NCBI GenBank assembly: GCA_031580945.1
Contig: JAVLBT010000001.1
Span: 1-64,000 of the forward strand
From: Gracilimonas sp031580945
Lineage (GTDB): Bacteria > Bacteroidota > Rhodothermia > Balneolales > Balneolaceae
Length of the DNA stretch: 64,000 nt
Reading direction: 5' to 3'
The notes under the pieces were generated by a model that was given only the letters and a program-made list of their open reading frames with translations, searched no databases and had not been told where the DNA came from. The translations under genes and the position numbers were made by a program. The stretch's first letter is position 1, and each line of letters starts with the position of its first letter. Positions 27,038-34,849 of this stretch are shown in pieces.

Positions 27038-28183
27038 ATGAAAAAGTTAGCACTTATAATTTCTGCTACTATATTATTCTTTGCAGCTTGTAGCTCACCA
27101 GATTATTTAGATAAAGGCGCATTCGTAACCTTGCTGGGTAACGATACCTTAGCTGTAGAGGAGTATATAATAACAGACTCAACTATTACTACGCAGGTTG
27201 TTTTACGAAGCCCGGAAACTCAAATTTCGACTTATTTATTAGAATTTGACGAATTTGGAGGCATGGAGAGCTTGCTTCAAACGAACCATGCTCCCGCTGT
27301 GGGCTTCTCTGATGAGGGGGCAACCGCCCGATACATTACCAAATTAGGAGATAGTCTTCGAGTTGATGTTTTTTCAGATGATGGCGATATGAATAGTTAT
27401 ACCGCGCCATATGAACCCGGGACATTACCGTTTATTGATATGGTTCATTGGCCATTTGAAGTCGCATTTCAAAATGCAGTTGAATCTGGACAGGATACGG
27501 TAAATCAACCTATGCTTTCTGGGAATAGAATATCCAATTTTGTGATTGCCGCTATAGAAGGCGATTCAATGACTATCCGACACCCTTTCCGTGGTGTAAT
27601 GGGAGTTAATGTTACTAATCAGGGTGGGATTCACCACCTTGATGCAGGATTAACCACCCGAAAATTAAGGGTACATAGGGTTAAAGATCTGAATATGCCT
27701 GAACTTGCTGAACGTTTTGCCAGAAATCCGGTAGGTGAACTTTCTGGTGCCATTTCAGCTGAGTTTCAATTTAAAGGTACAAATTTCCGGGTTGAGTTTG
27801 GTTCTCCACAAAAACGTGGCCGGGATCTATTTGGTAACATTGTGCCTTGGGGTGAGCGCTGGAGAACAGGAGCTAACAGGGCTACCCATTTTTACACGTC
27901 TAACGATCTGATGTTTGGTAATCTTAAAGTGCCCGCCGGTGAATATACTTTATTCACCATTCCGGAACCCGATGGAGGCACGCTCATCATTAATAACCAA
28001 ACAGGCCAAAATGGACGCTCTTATGACCAAGGTCGGGACTTGGGGCGTGTGCCAATGCAAATATCCACAAAAGATGAGGTAACGGAAGCATTTACCATCT
28101 CAGTTGAAGAAACTAAGTCGGGTGGACAGATCGATTTAATTTGGGGAAATACGGTCTTCTCAACTGATTTTACTGTTCTTTAA
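27038..28183 (+). CDS. DUF2911 lipoprotein
   Basis: A 381-residue exported protein with a lipoprotein signal (MKKLALIISATILFFAAC). Residues about 245-380 match DUF2911: GSPQKRGRDLFGNIVPWGER, then TGANRATHFYTSNDL, VPAGEYTLFTIPEPDG and the final DLIWGNTVFSTDF. The first 220 residues are beta-rich and not assigned. DUF2911 proteins are common in Bacteroidota and of unknown role. A bidirectional terminator follows. Confidence 0.9.
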   Translation: MKKLALIISATILFFAACSSPDYLDKGAFVTLLGNDTLAVEEYIITDSTITTQVVLRSPETQISTYLLEFDEFGGMESLLQTNHAPAVGFSDEGATARYITKLGDSLRVDVFSDDGDMNSYTAPYEPGTLPFIDMVHWPFEVAFQNAVESGQDTVNQPMLSGNRISNFVIAAIEGDSMTIRHPFRGVMGVNVTNQGGIHHLDAGLTTRKLRVHRVKDLNMPELAERFARNPVGELSGAISAEFQFKGTNFRVEFGSPQKRGRDLFGNIVPWGERWRTGANRATHFYTSNDLMFGNLKVPAGEYTLFTIPEPDGGTLIINNQTGQNGRSYDQGRDLGRVPMQISTKDEVTEAFTISVEETKSGGQIDLIWGNTVFSTDFTVL

Positions 28184-28222
28184 ACAAGATTGGCAGTCTT
28201 TAAAAAAACTCCATTTATAAAA

Positions 28223-28249
28223 AAAGGGAAGTTGCAATAACTTCCCTTT
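28223..28249. terminator. Bidirectional rho-independent terminator
   Basis: AAAGGGAAGTT / AACTTCCCTTT forms a perfect 11-bp stem with a GCAAT loop, flanked by an A-run on the left and T-rich sequence on the right. It lies between the convergent DUF2911 and coiled-coil genes and can serve both. Confidence 0.88.
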
Positions 28250-28282
28250 GTTACTTACACCATCGTATATAAATAGTACGGG

Positions 28283-29017
28283 TCAAAAGGTTAATTCTTC
28301 TTTTGCATTATCAAAGAAAGACTGATCAACCACAATACGTCCACTGTTTTCGTCTATAATAATCTTGTTTTTGCGACGAACTTCAACTTGAGTTTGTGGC
28401 GGTAAGGCCATTCCAAGTGCGGCTCCCCGATCCATCGCTACAACAGCCATTCCATTATTCAAACCATTTCTTAAGCGGTTGTAGCTGCGCAAATACCGGT
28501 TCTCAATTTCTTCTTCTACTTCTTTCCTTTTTTCAAGAAGCTTGTCTTCCTCTTCCTGAGTAGACTTTACAACATCATCTAAGCTGCTGCTCTTTTCTTC
28601 AAAAGCTTTTTTTGCATCTTCAAGCTCTTCCTTAGCTTCCTCAAGTTCCGGCCCAATGGCTTCTTTTCTCTTTTCAATTTCTTTCAATCGCGATTCGGCA
28701 TTTTCAATAACCTGTTTCTGCGCCTCTATTTCTTTGGTAAGCGCATCATATTCACGATTATTGCGCACATTAAGCTGTTGGTCCTCATATTTTTCAATCT
28801 TTTCCTGAGCACTTTTAAGATCCAGCTGTAGCTTATCATATTCTACGGTAAGATTTTGGTCCTCATCTTCCAGGTTACTTAGTTTTGCTTCTTTTCTGGC
28901 AATATCAGTTTCAAGATCTAAAACTTCTTCCGGAAGGTCGCCTCTCAATTGCTTTAATTCATCTATTCGACTGTCGATATATTGGAGATTAGCTAATTTT
29001 TGTAATACTTCTTTCAT
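28283..29017 (-). CDS. CT398-like coiled-coil protein lacking its zinc ribbon
   Basis: About 244 residues. A long antiparallel coiled coil (LETDIARKEAKLSNLEDEDQ through EEKSSSLDDVVKSTQEEEDK) is followed by a short C-terminal domain. The family normally ends in a zinc ribbon with two CxxC knuckles, the second read as 'CEYCGRI'. Here the same place reads IIDENSGRIVVD, and the first knuckle is also gone, so no zinc site remains. The start at 29017 is chosen over 29068 because it follows the Nif3 stop at 29028 and begins the conserved helix. In many Bacteria this gene neighbours nif3, as here. Role unclear; nucleic-acid or secretion links have been proposed for the family. Confidence 0.85.
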   Translation of the reverse strand: MKEVLQKLANLQYIDSRIDELKQLRGDLPEEVLDLETDIARKEAKLSNLEDEDQNLTVEYDKLQLDLKSAQEKIEKYEDQQLNVRNNREYDALTKEIEAQKQVIENAESRLKEIEKRKEAIGPELEEAKEELEDAKKAFEEKSSSLDDVVKSTQEEEDKLLEKRKEVEEEIENRYLRSYNRLRNGLNNGMAVVAMDRGAALGMALPPQTQVEVRRKNKIIIDENSGRIVVDQSFFDNAKEELTF

Positions 29018-29027
29018 GGAGTGAGTT

Positions 29028-30089
29028 TCAACTTGGTTGAATAGTTTTCGGTTCGGGGTCCGACACATATATTTGCATCGGGTTGGTTTCGGTTCGGGTC
29101 ACAGTGACTTCAAGTTCTTCAAATGCGGATGTCAATTCATTTTTCAGGGCTTCTGCAACGGGAAATTCGCTTTCATAATGACCTACATCGAGCAACAGGA
29201 AGTCATCTTTTTCAGTGAAATAATCGTGATATTTTATATCTGAAGTTACAAAGGCATCCGCCCCGGCGGCTATTGCTTTCTTTTTTAAAAACACTCCGGC
29301 TCCACCACAAACGGCTACCCGTTTAATGCGCTCCACATTTCCAGAATATCGAATTGCGCGTACATTTAATGCTTTTGAGACAAGGTGTAAAAATTCATTT
29401 TTTCCTATTCCGTTTTCAGGATATTCCCCAAATACACCCATTCCAAAGTTTTGTGATGTTGAGGCAAGATCTACTACCTGAAAACTTCCCTCTTTAAGCA
29501 TTCCTTCATTCTTCAGGGTCTTTTTCAATACCGAAACATTATGCTGGTCAATTATGGCTTCAAAGCACTTCAAACCATCTTCGCGGCTATCCACTTCAAA
29601 ATAGTGGGCTTCTTCGGCAGAATGATAATTCAATAACTTGAGGACAGTATCGCTGTCTTCGTAATTTGTTATTAACCTGATCTTTCGGCTGATATCATAA
29701 TTCTTATCCAAAAAGCGGAGATTATCAAGACCAAGCATATTGGCCAGTACAAATGATACTCCATCAAGGGCTGCATCTAAATTTGTGTGTGCTACCAGTA
29801 AGCCAATATCGTTTTTGATGAGTTTGTAGATAATGCGGCCTTGCTCGTCAGTGGGATTGATGCTTCCTATCTTTCCAAAAATTAGCGGATGATGAGCAAC
29901 AATGAGCTCGCAACCTTTTTCAATAGCTTCTGCAACAACGGCTTCTGTTACATCAAGGCAGGTGAGGACTGATGTAGTCGATGCATTTGGATCTCCTACA
30001 AGTAACCCGACATTATCGTAATCCATTTTCACCTGAGGCGGTGCCCATTGGTTGAGGAAGGTAGATATTTGCCGGATTCGAGTCGCCAT
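29028..30089 (-). CDS. Nif3-like dinuclear metal-centre protein
   Basis: A 353-residue member of the Nif3/YqfO/YbgI family with the PII-like insert between its two halves. The metal-binding features are VAHHPLIFG, LVAHTNLDAALDG, and near the C terminus VTSDIKYHDYFTE and LLDVGHYESE. The members form toroidal hexamers; proposed roles include GTP cyclohydrolase-like chemistry, not established. It precedes the coiled-coil gene in an operon with an 11-base spacer and is divergent from yggS. Confidence 0.92.
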   Translation of the reverse strand: MATRIRQISTFLNQWAPPQVKMDYDNVGLLVGDPNASTTSVLTCLDVTEAVVAEAIEKGCELIVAHHPLIFGKIGSINPTDEQGRIIYKLIKNDIGLLVAHTNLDAALDGVSFVLANMLGLDNLRFLDKNYDISRKIRLITNYEDSDTVLKLLNYHSAEEAHYFEVDSREDGLKCFEAIIDQHNVSVLKKTLKNEGMLKEGSFQVVDLASTSQNFGMGVFGEYPENGIGKNEFLHLVSKALNVRAIRYSGNVERIKRVAVCGGAGVFLKKKAIAAGADAFVTSDIKYHDYFTEKDDFLLLDVGHYESEFPVAEALKNELTSAFEELEVTVTRTETNPMQIYVSDPEPKTIQPS

Positions 30090-30286
30090 GCTATCTATCC
30101 CCCTGGTGTTTAAAACCTGACAACCTGGTGGAGGGTGAAATTATGAATCTAAATTTTGTCAATATGAACAATTAACCAGTAATTAAGATGTCTTTAGAGC
30201 TTCCAAAAATAAGGGTTATTCATGAATGATAAAAGCTTATCTTGTGCTTTAATTAATGAATCTTTCAAAAACACCACTTTTTTGTC

Positions 30287-30991
30287 ATGAGTGACCAAGA
30301 TATCTCTAAAAATCTAAGAACCATTCAGCAAAGAATTGAAAAAGCAGCGAACGCTTCTGGAAGAGATCCAGGTGCTATCTCATTGGTAGCCGTAAGTAAG
30401 ACCAAGCCTGTTGATGATATTCTAACTGCAGTTTCTGCGGGACAGCTCCACTTTGGAGAAAACCGGATGAAAGAATTAGAGGATAAAATGGCAGAAATCA
30501 GAAATCCGGAGGTAGGCTGGCATTTTATTGGCAACCTGCAAACCAATAAGATCAAATATATTGCTGATCGCGTAAATTGGATTCATTCTGTGGAAAAAGC
30601 TAAGTACTTAAAAGAGATCGAAAAGCGCGCAAAGAAAGCAGATCGTGTTATTAATGCTTTGATACAAGTGAACATAAGTAATGAAAAACAGAAGGGAGGA
30701 TGCAAACCTGAAGACTTGGCGGGTATCCTTGAGTCAGCAAAAGGATATAAACATGTCCACGTTCGGGGATTGATGGGTATGGCAACTTTCACCGATGACC
30801 CTGAAGAGGTCCGCCCTGAGTTTAAATTATTAAAAGACTTATTCGATTCGCATCAAAAATACAATGGAGACAGTGTTCAGCTTGAACATTTGTCCATGGG
30901 TATGACCAACGACATGGAAGTAGCCATTGAAGAGGGTTCCACTATGATTCGAATTGGTAGTGCCATATTTGGAGAGCGTAACTATGATTAA
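30287..30991 (+). CDS. YggS-family pyridoxal-phosphate protein
   Basis: A 234-residue single-domain PLP-binding barrel. VAVSKTKPVDD carries the cofactor Lys, FGENRMKELEDKM follows, and WHFIGNLQTNKIKYI and SMGMTNDMEVAIEEGSTMIRIGSAIFG complete the family signature. YggS/PLPBP buffers free PLP and keeps the vitamin B6 pool balanced. In Gram-positive bacteria this gene (ylmE) opens the divisome cluster that ends in divIVA; here divIVA also lies three genes downstream. Confidence 0.95.
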   Translation: MSDQDISKNLRTIQQRIEKAANASGRDPGAISLVAVSKTKPVDDILTAVSAGQLHFGENRMKELEDKMAEIRNPEVGWHFIGNLQTNKIKYIADRVNWIHSVEKAKYLKEIEKRAKKADRVINALIQVNISNEKQKGGCKPEDLAGILESAKGYKHVHVRGLMGMATFTDDPEEVRPEFKLLKDLFDSHQKYNGDSVQLEHLSMGMTNDMEVAIEEGSTMIRIGSAIFGERNYD

Positions 30992-31044
30992 CTTGACGCG
31001 TATTAAATTTCATTGTTAATTACACTAAACAAAATCCTACAAAT

Positions 31045-31371
31045 ATGTTATTTGGACTTCCTTGGTATGCTATTGTTGCCATCATTTCTGTAGCTGGTGG
31101 GTTGTTTTATGCTTACAAAGAAAAAGAGATGGAAATGGAAAGTAAAAGAATGGGCGGTGCCCGCGAGTTAAATGAATTGCGGCAAATTGTTCATAACCTT
31201 AAATCACGGGTTGAGAACCTTGAGGCTATTGCAGCCGAAGAACAATCTCAGGGTTCAAACGATTCTTCTGACCCTTTAGGTGAAATTGAAATTGATGATA
31301 AAGATGAGGCTAATTCTGGTAAGTCAAATCATTCCGGTTCATCCAATATCAAAAATAATTTAAGGAGCTAA
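31045..31371 (+). CDS. PspB-like small membrane protein (copy 1)
   Basis: A 108-residue protein with one N-terminal membrane helix (LPWYAIVAIISVAGGLFYAY), then a coiled coil (ELNELRQIVHNLKSRVENLEAI), a Ser/Asp-rich linker and the C-terminal motif GEIEIDD ... NIKNNLRS. The layout resembles the phage-shock protein PspB. It shares the NLEAI, GEIEI and terminal N.LR blocks with the next gene, so the two are tandem paralogues. They lie between yggS and divIVA, a place held by sepF and ylmG in Gram-positives. Function is not known. Confidence 0.75.
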   Translation: MLFGLPWYAIVAIISVAGGLFYAYKEKEMEMESKRMGGARELNELRQIVHNLKSRVENLEAIAAEEQSQGSNDSSDPLGEIEIDDKDEANSGKSNHSGSSNIKNNLRS

Positions 31372-31372
31372 T

Positions 31373-31732
31373 ATGTCTTTTGAAGAAATGGTGGTATCTG
31401 TCATTGCTATTGTTGGCGGCTTAGGATTTGCTGCTTTTCTTTTTTGGGGTATATATAGCCTGATCAAGCAATGGATCAATCGGAAAAGTGGAAATACAGA
31501 TCTGGATCCGCAATTTTTCAAAGCTCTTGGAGAATTCAAAAAAACGACAGAGCGTCGTATTTCTAATCTCGAAGCTATTATCTCAGATATGGAAGAGGAG
31601 CAATACCAACTAAAAGAATCTGAAGAACATAAATCAATGGGCGAAATTGAAATTGAAGAAGAGAAAGTCCGCACTGATAAGAACACCGATAAAGAAAGCG
31701 ATAGCAATCTGCGTAACATGTTAAATGAATAA
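31373..31732 (+). CDS. PspB-like small membrane protein (copy 2)
   Basis: 119 residues: N-terminal membrane helix (VVSVIAIVGGLGFAAFLFWG), short basic loop, coiled coil (FKALGEFKKTTERRISNLEAI), then SMGEIEIEEEKV and SNLRNMLNE at the end. The gene starts 1 bp after the previous stop. Its conserved blocks match those of copy 1 in the same order, but the linker differs. The acidic C-terminal peptide may be a docking motif for a partner such as the neighbouring DivIVA protein; that is inference. Confidence 0.75.
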   Translation: MSFEEMVVSVIAIVGGLGFAAFLFWGIYSLIKQWINRKSGNTDLDPQFFKALGEFKKTTERRISNLEAIISDMEEEQYQLKESEEHKSMGEIEIEEEKVRTDKNTDKESDSNLRNMLNE

Positions 31733-31777
31733 ATGTTATTTTGATTACGCTTTAAAGACGACTAAAATCACCGTTTT

Positions 31778-32443
31778 ATGAAACTCACTCCGCTTGAAAT
31801 CAAACAACAGACTTTTGAGAAAAGCCTTCGGGGATATGATACTGCCGACGTACAAGCTTTTCTAACACTGGTTTCCAATGAATTTGAACACCTCCTGAAC
31901 AAGAATAAAGAGCTTGAACAGGAAATTGATAAGTTAAAAGAGCGTGTAAAACATTATGAACGGGTTGAAGACGCCCTTCATGAAACGTTACAAACGGCTA
32001 AGGAATCAATGGAACAAAAAGTTTCGGGGGCACGACAAGAAGCCAAAAACTTAGTCGAAAAAGCAGAGATGGAAGCGGATGCTATCATTCAGGATGCAAA
32101 TCATAATCGGCAACAGATCCGCCAAAGTATATTACGGTTACTGGATCGCAGAGAGGAGATCATTAACGGAATTACCAATTATCTTGAAAATGCCCATAAG
32201 TCGGTTGAACAGTTTAGTAAAGATGAGATGGAGGTATTCAAGCTTCCAAAAGAAGAACAGCTGGAGGAAGCCATAGAGAATACCCAAGAAACTTCTTCAA
32301 AACTAAAATTTATGCTTGATGAGAACGAGGAAGATTCGAAAAATGCAGAAAATACCTCCAATGAGCTGAATGAAGAGGATGAAGACCACGCTTTTCCTCC
32401 CGGCAGTGACCGACTTGACGATATTTTAGATGAAATAGATTAG
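31778..32443 (+). CDS. DivIVA-domain protein
   Basis: A 221-residue coiled-coil protein. Residues 1-55 are the DivIVA lipid-binding head (KLTPLEIKQQTFEKSLRGYD, TADVQAFLTLVSNEFEHL) and the rest a long helix rich in Glu, Lys and Gln with an acidic tail. DivIVA proteins sense negative membrane curvature and recruit division or growth proteins at septa and poles in Gram-positives. A member in a Gram-negative with this yggS-linked context is notable. It is followed by the purine phosphorylase gene 55 bp later. Confidence 0.9.
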   Translation: MKLTPLEIKQQTFEKSLRGYDTADVQAFLTLVSNEFEHLLNKNKELEQEIDKLKERVKHYERVEDALHETLQTAKESMEQKVSGARQEAKNLVEKAEMEADAIIQDANHNRQQIRQSILRLLDRREEIINGITNYLENAHKSVEQFSKDEMEVFKLPKEEQLEEAIENTQETSSKLKFMLDENEEDSKNAENTSNELNEEDEDHAFPPGSDRLDDILDEID

Positions 32444-32498
32444 TTTTCGGTTTTTTCTATCGGCCTAAACTAATCCCTCCATTTTTTTAAAACGCTTT

Positions 32499-33335
32499 AT
32501 GAATTACGATACCGTTGAAGAGTTTCGAGTTAAAAGAGATCAAGCAGTAGAGTGCATAACGAATCAAACAGATTTCCAACCAGAATATTTACTGATATTG
32601 GGTACTGGCCTTGGACAGCTTGCTGACGAAATAGAACCCATTCATACTATCAGTTACAAAGATATTCCACACTTTCCCGTCTCTACAGTTGAAAGTCATG
32701 CAGGTAAATTGATCTTTGGGCAGTTGGGAGGTAAAAATGTGGTTGCTATGCAGGGGCGCTTTCATTATTACGAAGGCTATACCATGCAACAGATCGTGTT
32801 TCCAGTTCGAGTTGCCAAAGCCATTGGTGCTCAAACGCTATTGGTCAGCAATGCCTGTGGAGGGTTGAATACCAATTTTAGCAAAGGTGATATCATGCTT
32901 ATCACAGATCATATCAATTTTCAGGGTGATAATCCCCTGATCGGGCCTAATGATAATGAACTTGGCCCGCGTTTTCCTGATATGAGTGAGCCTTATACCG
33001 AAAGACTTTTAGAACTGGCGGAAAATGTAGCGCTTGAACATTCTATAAAAATGCATCAAGGCGTTTATTTGTCCGTCACGGGCCCTATGCTTGAGACCAA
33101 AGCTGAATATAGATACATGCGTAATTTAGGTGCAGATGTAGTGGGCATGAGCACCGTGCCGGAAGTTATTTCAGCAGTACATATGGGGATGGATGTTTTG
33201 GGGATTTCTGTAATCACAGACGAATGTTTTCCTGATGCCCTTGAACCCGTTGACATTGAAGATGTTCTCGCTGCTGCCGCAATGGCTGAGCCAAAATTGA
33301 CGCAAGTAATAATTGAAGTTTTAGAGAGACTCTAA
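32499..33335 (+). CDS. Purine nucleoside phosphorylase (trimeric class)
   Basis: A 278-residue PNP/MTAP-family enzyme cleaving purine nucleosides with phosphate. LGTGLGQLADEI is the phosphate loop; ESHAGKLIFGQL, MQGRFHYYEGY, VSNACGGLN, TDHINFQGDNPLIGPN and GVYLSVTGPMLETKAEYRY follow. At the base-recognition strand it reads ISVITDECFPD, where the mammalian-type enzyme has Asn (ITN) and MTAP has Asp. An Asp here could widen use toward 6-aminopurines, an inference from known mutants of the human enzyme. Last gene of the yggS-divIVA run. Confidence 0.93.
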   Translation: MNYDTVEEFRVKRDQAVECITNQTDFQPEYLLILGTGLGQLADEIEPIHTISYKDIPHFPVSTVESHAGKLIFGQLGGKNVVAMQGRFHYYEGYTMQQIVFPVRVAKAIGAQTLLVSNACGGLNTNFSKGDIMLITDHINFQGDNPLIGPNDNELGPRFPDMSEPYTERLLELAENVALEHSIKMHQGVYLSVTGPMLETKAEYRYMRNLGADVVGMSTVPEVISAVHMGMDVLGISVITDECFPDALEPVDIEDVLAAAAMAEPKLTQVIIEVLERL

Positions 33336-33434
33336 CAACTTTTTATCCACAAAAAGCGTTACTTTTCCACAAAGTATTGCATTCCTACATACAATTTCTT
33401 TTCTATAATAAACAACAACCAACAGCTTGCCTAT

Positions 33435-34217
33435 ATGCACCAGCATTTTGATGGATTCGACGATGAACAGTGGGATGAATTTAAATGGGAAGCTCACCTG
33501 AATGAGGTAGAGAGAAAAAGCGAACAACTCCGCAAATTCATAGCCTCCGATCCCAAAGGAAATACCCCGCGCTGGCTCACCCTGCTAAAAGAAAGCCAAA
33601 ACGAAGATGACGCCTTTGAGGCTTACGTAGAAGAAGAATTACTAATGGATGAAGCATATTTCCCGGAAGACGAGGACGACTGGGATGAAGATGATGAATG
33701 GGATGATGAAGATTTCCTATTTGGCCTTGATGATGAATTAGATGGTTTTATGAACGCTGACGAAGACGAGTTTGACGATTTTGATGCAGGGGACGAATGG
33801 AAAAGCTTAAGTGATGATTATATATACTCAGATTATGCAGACCTGGATGATCTTGGTATTTACCTGGATGCAAAAGACCTTGCTGTTGACATACTCAGAC
33901 TCACTGAAACATTTCATCCCAAGCATCAGACAAAAGAATTCCAGGAATTTGTTGATGAGGTCTTGAAAATTGGGGCTAAAATTGCTGGAGGACATTCTTT
34001 TGGCTTCGAGCCGGACTACATTGGTGCCAATATTGCTTATTCCAAAAAAGCCCTAAATTGCGCTAATCACTCTCTTGAATTGCTAATGGGCTTTAAGAAA
34101 AATCTCTTCTCCAAGAAGCTCTATCAAGAAATGCATGCACGTCTTTTTGAGCTTCGGAATGATATTGGGATCTACGTTCAGGTATTGAGGGATCAGTTTC
34201 GGTTGGGTTTGGAGTAG
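33435..34217 (+). CDS. Hypothetical highly acidic protein
   Basis: No family recognised. The 260-residue protein has an acidic first half with Asp/Glu runs around residues 75-130 (EDEDDWDEDDEWDDED) and a helical, less charged second half (about 150-260) that looks like a folded domain ending in RNDIGIYVQVLRDQF. There is no signal peptide, membrane helix or metal motif. A second feature is an aromatic-acidic opening (FDGFDDEQWDEFKW). It may bind a basic partner such as a nucleic-acid-binding protein. Confidence 0.7.
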   Translation: MHQHFDGFDDEQWDEFKWEAHLNEVERKSEQLRKFIASDPKGNTPRWLTLLKESQNEDDAFEAYVEEELLMDEAYFPEDEDDWDEDDEWDDEDFLFGLDDELDGFMNADEDEFDDFDAGDEWKSLSDDYIYSDYADLDDLGIYLDAKDLAVDILRLTETFHPKHQTKEFQEFVDEVLKIGAKIAGGHSFGFEPDYIGANIAYSKKALNCANHSLELLMGFKKNLFSKKLYQEMHARLFELRNDIGIYVQVLRDQFRLGLE

Positions 34218-34459
34218 TAGTCATCCAAGAACGCAGAGTTACTTGGTATTGCCTACTAACAAAAACTCGTACTCCATCTGACCGATTACCGGTCTGATGG
34301 ATGGTTGACTCGCTGCAAATATTCCCAACGTTCATGACCATGTAGTTTTAAGCGCTCGTCTATTGACAGTATTGGCATCGGCTTATAAATTCTTTTTTTA
34401 GGCTATTCAATCTCTGAACCGTGATTTTCAGGTTTTTTTGATTGGCAGGATTTTTTTCA

Positions 34460-34683
34460 ATCTAACCACGCAAATTTGCTACAAAATTCCGCGGGCTGCT
34501 GAGGTGGAGTTAGTAGTAATCAATATGTTCGGGCAAAAAGTAGCAACGCTGGTTCACAATAAACAATCCGCCGGTTGGCACACCGCTACTTTTGATGCTT
34601 CGGAACTTTTCAGTGGGTTCTACATTTACCGTATTCAAGCTGGGAATTTTGTTAATACAAAATAGCTGATGTTGATTAAGTAG
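34460..34683 (+). pseudogene. Orphan T9SS C-terminal sorting-domain fragment
   Basis: The frame reads NLTTQICYKIPRAAEVELVV, then INMFGQKVATLV, QSAGWHTATFDASELFSGF and YIYRIQAGNFVNTK, the consensus of the type IX secretion sorting domain (Por_Secre_tail type). The expected ending KKLMLIK is interrupted: a TAG at 34663-34665 splits it, and CTG ATG TTG ATT AAG TAG continues in frame to 34683. No cargo domain lies upstream; sequence before about 34460 is not related. It is a decayed or excised end of a secreted protein. Confidence 0.75.
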
Positions 34684-34691
34684 AATTCACC

Positions 34692-34736
34692 AATGGAATA
34701 GAACCCCGACAAGCTTGTGCGGGATTCTGTTCCATT
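34692..34736. terminator. Long hairpin after the sorting-domain remnant
   Basis: Left arm AATGGAATAGAACCCCG and right arm CGGGATTCTGTTCCATT pair at 15 of 17 positions around an AAGCTT-containing loop, 9 bases after the remnant's final stop. It may be the old terminator or a dispersed palindrome; there is no clean T-run. Confidence 0.45.
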
Positions 34737-34849
34737 CAGATGTTGCCACCAAAAAATAGGGCGAACAGCTTGTCCGGCAATCGAAGGATTAAATAATTGA
34801 CTCTTTGATCAAGGGAACGGGCAAGCTGTCCGTTCTTCACGGTCGTTGT

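Larger units (their letters stand above)
34218..34849. other. Gap with hairpins and a T9SS-tail remnant
   Basis: Between the acidic protein and the asparaginase-like gene. It holds an imperfect hairpin CCATC-T-GACCG / CGGTC-T-GATGG (34274-34300), the remnant at 34460-34683, a second hairpin at 34692-34736 and a shorter one, GAACGG / CCGTTC (34815-34835), just past the asparaginase stop. No intact gene is seen. Confidence 0.6.
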
